DNA of 10,536 nucleotides from Candidatus Hydrogenedentota bacterium (GTDB taxonomy: Bacteria; Hydrogenedentota; Hydrogenedentia; Hydrogenedentales; CAITNO01): the NCBI GenBank assembly GCA_007124105.1, contig SLFT01000103.1, positions 1 through 10,536 of the forward strand, given 5' to 3'. A model generated the notes under the pieces. That model did not search any database, was not told the origin of the DNA, and saw only the letters and a list, made by a program, of their open reading frames with translations. Of the stretch, positions 7,529-10,536 are shown in pieces. The position numbers and the translations under genes are program-made. Position 1 is the stretch's first letter. Every line of letters starts with the position of its first letter.

Positions 7529-9337
7529 CTAGAATGCTTGTCCGATGCTTACGTAAAAATGAAGACGGCTGTCCAGGCCTTTACGACGGTTGATGGGCGT
7601 TGCCACGTCAAGACGCAGCGGCCCAATGGGCGTGAAATAGCGCGCGCCGATGCCCGCGCCCCATTGGGGCGTGTCCCTGAAGTCCGGGTATACACTCGCA
7701 TGGGCCATGCCGCCGTCCACAAATGCTACAATGCCGATGCTTTCGCTGAGGCGTTTGCGCAACTCGACGGACCAGTCGGTGAGGGAGCGTCCGCCCGTGG
7801 GGTATCCGTCTTCATCAAGGGGGCCCACTTTCTGATAGGCGTACCCGCGGATGCTGCCGCCGCCCCCCGCGTAAAAGCGTTCGTCAGCGGGGACATCGCT
7901 GCGATTGGCGCCGCCGATAACGCCTATGCGCAGCCGAGTCGCCAGCGTTAAGCTCGGCATGGCCGAGAATTGCAGGAAGTGGCTGACGTTCAGTTCATTT
8001 TTCAGAAAATATGCGCCCAGATTTGTGACGTCCAGAAAAGGGGTTGTCCGGTTTGCAATGCGATAGCCGCGCACCGGGTCCATGCGGTCGTTTCGGCGAT
8101 CATACACCACCTGCAACGGGAAGGACAGCAGAAAATATTCCTGACGTCGCCGCCGTTCGTCCACCTGGCTGATGCGCAGCGCGGGCCCCATGCCAAAGGT
8201 CCATTCCGGCGTTATTTCCCGTTCCACCCAGGCGCCAATATCAAAGCGGCGGCTGCGATAGGGGTCAGGGTCCAATTGCGCCGCCTTCGCGTGCAGTGTC
8301 AGCGTCTGATCGGGGCGGCGAAACTGGTTAATGTGATAGTCAATGGAAAGACTCTGTTCCAGCTCGGTGAGATTGGTCTGTAAGCGCAATCGTCTGCCGC
8401 GGCCCATGAAATTGCGGTGCTCCCACTGGCCGCCCACGCCCACGCCCTCATCGGTGCGGTATTGCAGACCCAGCGCGGCGGAACGGTGAAGCCGCTCGGT
8501 AACTTCTATCACTATTGGGATTGCGCCGTCTGTCGCCTCGTTGGGGGGCGCCGGCATCGCCCGCGCCACCGTAAACAAGCCCGTTTTCCGCAATGCCTCC
8601 TGTGCCTCGTCAAGCAACGTGGCGCGATAAGTGTCTCCTTCGCGCCAGGGCAGTTCGCGCAACACGGTTTCCGGACGCACCTTATCAAGCCCTTCCAACC
8701 GGGGCACGCCGAAAACAAGTTCGTCGCCCAATGCCAGGAAGTATGTAACCGACGCCAATTGCGTGTCGTGGTTCACTACCACCCGTCTGTCATATACCGC
8801 GGCAAAAGGAAAGCCGGCGTTCGTTGCCTCGCGGACAATTTGTTTTTCGCCGTCGAGAATGGCCCGTGTCCGCGCGGCGGCCCCCGCCTGTAATCCGGAG
8901 GATACATACACCGGCGGCGGTGATAGCGCCGGGGTTTCTGGTGCGTGTTGGTACGCTACCTCGATCGTTGTTAGGCGATAGACAGGCCCGGGAGCAATGT
9001 CGAAGACCGCCTGCGGATGCGGCGTTGCCCACACAAGCTCAAAGGATACGTCCGCGGCGTAATATCCCTCAGCGGCAAGCGCGTCAAGCAGCCGCTCCTG
9101 GTGACGGCGCGCGCGACTGCGCAGCGCGGCTTCGGATGCGGGCGGCTGTGAGCCCGGCCACAGCAACGGCGACAAAGATACAAGGGCGCCGCGCAAGGAT
9201 GAATCCGTCACGCCTTGAATCGTGACAACGGGCATCCCGCCACGTTCACGCGTGAAACCATCCCGACATGGCAGCGTCAGGACAAGCAGAAGCAACGCCG
9301 CACAAAAAAACGGTTTATGTTTCAAAAAACTGCGCAC
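7529..9337 (-). CDS. tamA: TamA, Omp85-family outer-membrane barrel with POTRA domains
   Basis: TamA is the outer-membrane half of the translocation and assembly module. The 602-residue protein (E. coli TamA is about 577) has an N-terminal signal peptide (FLKHKPFFCAALLLLVLTLP). Three POTRA-like repeats follow at roughly 37-115, 118-200 and 205-285; the third contains LEGLDKVRPETVLRELPWREGD and ALRKTGLF. The barrel covers about 290-602 and includes the lid-loop motif SIRGYAYQKVGP (I496-R497-G498-Y499), the Omp85 (V/I)RG(F/Y) signature in the TamA-like SIRGY form. It ends in GPLRLDVATPINRR...FYVSIGQAF with the C-terminal Phe expected for recognition by BamA. BamA is less likely because there are about three POTRAs and tamB follows directly. 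The start is GTG at 9337; it keeps the signal peptide, whereas the first internal Met (residue 35) would remove it. The ribosome binding site is weak. Confidence 0.9.
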   Translation of the reverse strand: MRSFLKHKPFFCAALLLLVLTLPCRDGFTRERGGMPVVTIQGVTDSSLRGALVSLSPLLWPGSQPPASEAALRSRARRHQERLLDALAAEGYYAADVSFELVWATPHPQAVFDIAPGPVYRLTTIEVAYQHAPETPALSPPPVYVSSGLQAGAAARTRAILDGEKQIVREATNAGFPFAAVYDRRVVVNHDTQLASVTYFLALGDELVFGVPRLEGLDKVRPETVLRELPWREGDTYRATLLDEAQEALRKTGLFTVARAMPAPPNEATDGAIPIVIEVTERLHRSAALGLQYRTDEGVGVGGQWEHRNFMGRGRRLRLQTNLTELEQSLSIDYHINQFRRPDQTLTLHAKAAQLDPDPYRSRRFDIGAWVEREITPEWTFGMGPALRISQVDERRRRQEYFLLSFPLQVVYDRRNDRMDPVRGYRIANRTTPFLDVTNLGAYFLKNELNVSHFLQFSAMPSLTLATRLRIGVIGGANRSDVPADERFYAGGGGSIRGYAYQKVGPLDEDGYPTGGRSLTDWSVELRKRLSESIGIVAFVDGGMAHASVYPDFRDTPQWGAGIGARYFTPIGPLRLDVATPINRRKGLDSRLHFYVSIGQAF

Positions 9338-9488
9338 CTGAATACACCCTGAAAAATGTTGATAGGTCAGCCCATGCTCTTCTCATTATGCAATTCTACC
9401 ACAATAAGCGGAGCCACATCAGGTAAAATGGCATCCATACTGTCAGGCAACAGCAGAACGGTACATGGTTTCGTGTGCGCGGTCGCGC

Positions 9489-10106
9489 CTATTCCATGCG
9501 GCGTTGCAGCGCAACCACAACACCCTGAATAGCGACTTCGTCCGCCGGATAGCGCAACGGCGCCATCAGCGCATTGGCGGGGCGCAATTCAATACGGTTT
9601 CGTTGGGGATAGAAACGTTTCACCGTCGCTTCGTCGTCTACCAGCGCCACCACCACATCGCCTGTATTCGGACGGCGGCTTTTGTCCACCACGATAATGT
9701 CGTTCTCGAGGATGCCCGCGTCTATCATGCTGTCCCCTTTCACGCGCAGGCAAAAGGCGTCCCGTTCCGCCAACTGTGGGTCCACCGTGACATAGTCCTC
9801 AATATTCTCCTCGGCCAGCAGCGGCACGCCCGCCGCTACCTGGCCGACCAGGGGCAACGCGTTTGCTTGCGGTCGCGCCAGCGTCGCAATCGCCTTCTGG
9901 GTCAGGCGAATACTGCGCGCCTTCGAACTGCGCGCGATATAGCCCTTGCGTTCCAGCGCGGCAAGATGGTCCGATACGCCGTTGGTGGAGGCGATGCCGA
10001 AATGGAATCCGATTTCCTGGATGGTGGGCGGGTACTCGTTTTCATCAATGGTGTTTGCAATGTATTCAAGAATGAGCTGTTGCTTTTCTGTGATGGGCGC
10101 TGCCAT
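9489..10106 (-). CDS. lexA: LexA repressor, self-cleaving SOS regulator
   Basis: LexA represses DNA-damage genes and cleaves itself when activated by RecA filaments. The 205-residue protein (E. coli 202) has the N-terminal winged helix (ITEKQQLILEYIANTI, then PPTIQEIGFHFGIASTNGVS and DHLAALERKGYI). The S24-type C-terminal domain has the Ala-Gly cleavage site A92-G93 in GQVAAGVP, catalytic Ser126 in GDSMIDAGI and catalytic Lys163 in ATVKRF, so autoproteolysis should be intact. The ATG at 10106 is preferred over the longer in-frame start at 10187. It has AAGGAAG 7 bases upstream and begins the family normally, while the 27 extra residues would be read from the promoter and operator region. Upstream lie the operator at 10143-10162 and the promoter at 10159-10187. 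tamA follows 151 bases downstream on the same strand. Confidence 0.96.
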   Translation of the reverse strand: MAAPITEKQQLILEYIANTIDENEYPPTIQEIGFHFGIASTNGVSDHLAALERKGYIARSSKARSIRLTQKAIATLARPQANALPLVGQVAAGVPLLAEENIEDYVTVDPQLAERDAFCLRVKGDSMIDAGILENDIIVVDKSRRPNTGDVVVALVDDEATVKRFYPQRNRIELRPANALMAPLRYPADEVAIQGVVVALQRRME

Positions 10107-10113
10107 GAGTGTT

Positions 10114-10120
10114 CTTCCTT
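10114..10120 (-). promoter_or_regulatory. ribosome binding site of lexA
   Basis: On the - strand AAGGAAG lies 7 bases before the ATG at 10106. It decides the lexA start in favour of 10106 over the upstream in-frame ATG at 10187. Confidence 0.7.
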
Positions 10121-10142
10121 TGTATGCGATCATGATTGAGGC

Positions 10143-10162
10143 TACTGAATCTATGTTCAGTA
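10143..10162. promoter_or_regulatory. LexA operator (SOS box), E. coli-type palindrome
   Basis: TACTGAATCTATGTTCAGTA is an inverted repeat with perfect 7-base arms (TACTGAA / TTCAGTA) around six bases. It fits the gamma-proteobacterial SOS box TACTG-N10-CAGTA exactly at both conserved ends. It lies 36 bases before the lexA ATG and overlaps the -10 hexamer, so bound LexA would block RNA polymerase. This strongly suggests autorepression. The Bacillus-type GAAC-N4-GTTC box is not matched. Confidence 0.88.
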
Positions 10163-10187
10163 TATACGATGGCAGAGAATATGTCAA
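10159..10187 (-). promoter_or_regulatory. sigma70-type promoter of lexA
   Basis: On the - strand TTGACA (10187-10182, perfect -35) is separated by 17 bases from TATACT (10164-10159, 5 of 6 for the -10). The SOS box starts inside the -10. A near-consensus promoter directly under the LexA operator fits strong expression on derepression. Confidence 0.85.
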
Positions 10188-10188
10188 G

Positions 10189-10218
10189 GCATCAATAACC
10201 GGAGCATCAATAACCGGA
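10189..10218. repeat. perfect 15-base tandem duplication upstream of the lexA -35
   Basis: GCATCAATAACCGGA occurs twice back to back (10189-10203 and 10204-10218) with no mismatch. The first copy lies one base beyond the -35 hexamer. It could be a recent slippage duplication or a repeated regulator site; the sequence does not decide. Confidence 0.85.
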
Positions 10219-10258
10219 GGTATGTCGCCAGAAATTCGTAGCGTACAGTAACGCGTGG

Positions 10259-10264
10259 TACAAT
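10259..10264 (+). promoter_or_regulatory. possible -10 element for the divergent oxidoreductase gene
   Basis: TACAAT (5 of 6 matches to TATAAT) faces the oxidoreductase gene. The best upstream -35 is TTCGTA (10235-10240, only 3 of 6) with an 18-base spacer. The call is weak. A 12-base perfect palindrome GCAACGCGTTGC at 10318-10329 lies between it and the gene and may be coincidental. Confidence 0.25.
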
Positions 10265-10392
10265 AGGAGAAGATGGAGAGTGAAGCCGCCGCTTATGCGG
10301 ACGCTTGCTTTGGATTGGCAACGCGTTGCGGGCTATGGCCTGGAAAAACGCGGGCAACGATAGCGCAGAAGCAACAGAATGGAGCGGAAATC

Positions 10393-10536
10393 ATGAAGGA
10401 CATGAAACGCAGGAAATTTTTGAAGGCCGCGGTGTCTACCGCGCTGGGCGCCAGTTTAGGCGGCGTACGCGCCGGTTTGGCGTTTGCGGCCGATGCTTCA
10501 ATGCCAACCCGCCGTCTCGGCAAGACCGGATATGAC
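10393..10536 (+). CDS. Tat-exported aldo/keto reductase-like oxidoreductase, N-terminus only
   Basis: The first 48 codons are present and the gene runs off the right edge. The N-terminus MKDMKRRKFLKAAVSTALG has a twin-arginine motif (RRKFLK, Tat consensus RRxFLK), then a moderately hydrophobic h-region and a likely cleavage after GLAFA before ADAS. The mature part begins MPTRRLGKTGYD, the typical start of aldo/keto reductases (xxRxLGKTGxxVS), NADPH-dependent carbonyl reductases. Tat export suggests that it folds with its cofactor in the cytoplasm. The ATG at 10393 has GGAG 8 bases upstream. An in-frame ATG at 10273, with AGGAGA just before it and no stop between, would add 40 residues ahead of the Tat motif; Tat signals rarely have such long n-regions, so 10393 is preferred. 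The family call rests on about 12 mature residues, so it is tentative. Confidence 0.7.
   Translation, partial: MKDMKRRKFLKAAVSTALGASLGGVRAGLAFAADASMPTRRLGKTGYD

Noticed and set aside
7538..9225. + strand open frames antisense to tamA
   Set aside because: The - strand frame has signal peptide, POTRA and barrel motifs; the antisense frames lack start context and recognisable features.
9260..9337. Lipoprotein signal (LTLPC) in TamA
   Set aside because: Pro before the Cys does not fit a lipobox; an ordinary signal peptide for a barrel protein is expected.
9438..9457. TACTGTCAGGCAACAGCAG as a second SOS box
   Set aside because: It has a good left half (TACTGT) but the ACAG lies too close and no CAGTA falls at the right spacing.
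10107..10187. Longer LexA start at 10187
   Set aside because: The 27 extra residues would be encoded by the promoter and operator, the ATG at 10106 has a good ribosome binding site, and the family starts there.

Overview
The window looks like chromosomal DNA from a diderm (Gram-negative-type) bacterium of moderately high GC. It carries a TamA/TamB outer-membrane assembly pair, a Tat-exported oxidoreductase, housekeeping dnaA and lexA, and the 3' end of a mazG-like gene. The lineage cannot be fixed from sequence alone. The gene mix and the Tat-type aldo/keto reductase would suit an environmental lineage such as a PVC-group or Hydrogenedentes-like bacterium, but that is a guess. I see no insertion sequence, phage gene, CRISPR array, rRNA or tRNA.

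Left part, + strand: the C-terminal end of a MazG-like NTP pyrophosphohydrolase (2-196) is followed by a 262-base gap with a good sigma70-type promoter and a long structured leader, then a complete dnaA (459-1850).

Middle, 1851-2801: a patch of decayed accessory DNA. It holds a hairpin after dnaA, a start-less coding remnant on the - strand (stop at 1989-1991) with a 24-base imperfect tandem repeat, and a decaying hicBA toxin-antitoxin locus. hicB has lost its frame twice. hicA keeps its toxin core but has lost its normal C-terminus and reads through, antisense, into the 3' end of the next gene.

Right part, - strand: lexA (9489-10106), then tamA (7529-9337, GTG start) and tamB (2802-7526), with only 2 bases between tamA and tamB. 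TamA is the 16-strand Omp85-family barrel with POTRA domains. TamB is the inner-membrane-anchored, periplasm-spanning AsmA-like/DUF490 partner. lexA has a near-consensus promoter (TTGACA, 17-base spacer, TATACT). Its -10 is overlapped by a perfect E. coli-style LexA operator (TACTG-N10-CAGTA), so lexA is almost certainly autorepressed. No terminator is evident between lexA and tamA, so SOS-responsive transcription into tamAB is possible.

Right edge, + strand: divergently from lexA, a gene for a Tat-exported aldo/keto reductase-like protein begins at 10393 and runs off the window. The shared intergenic region carries a perfect 15-base tandem duplication next to the lexA -35.

No clearly novel system is present. 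The most interesting signals are the LexA operator/promoter architecture, the possible lexA-tamAB linkage, and the decaying hicBA with its neighbouring - strand remnant.
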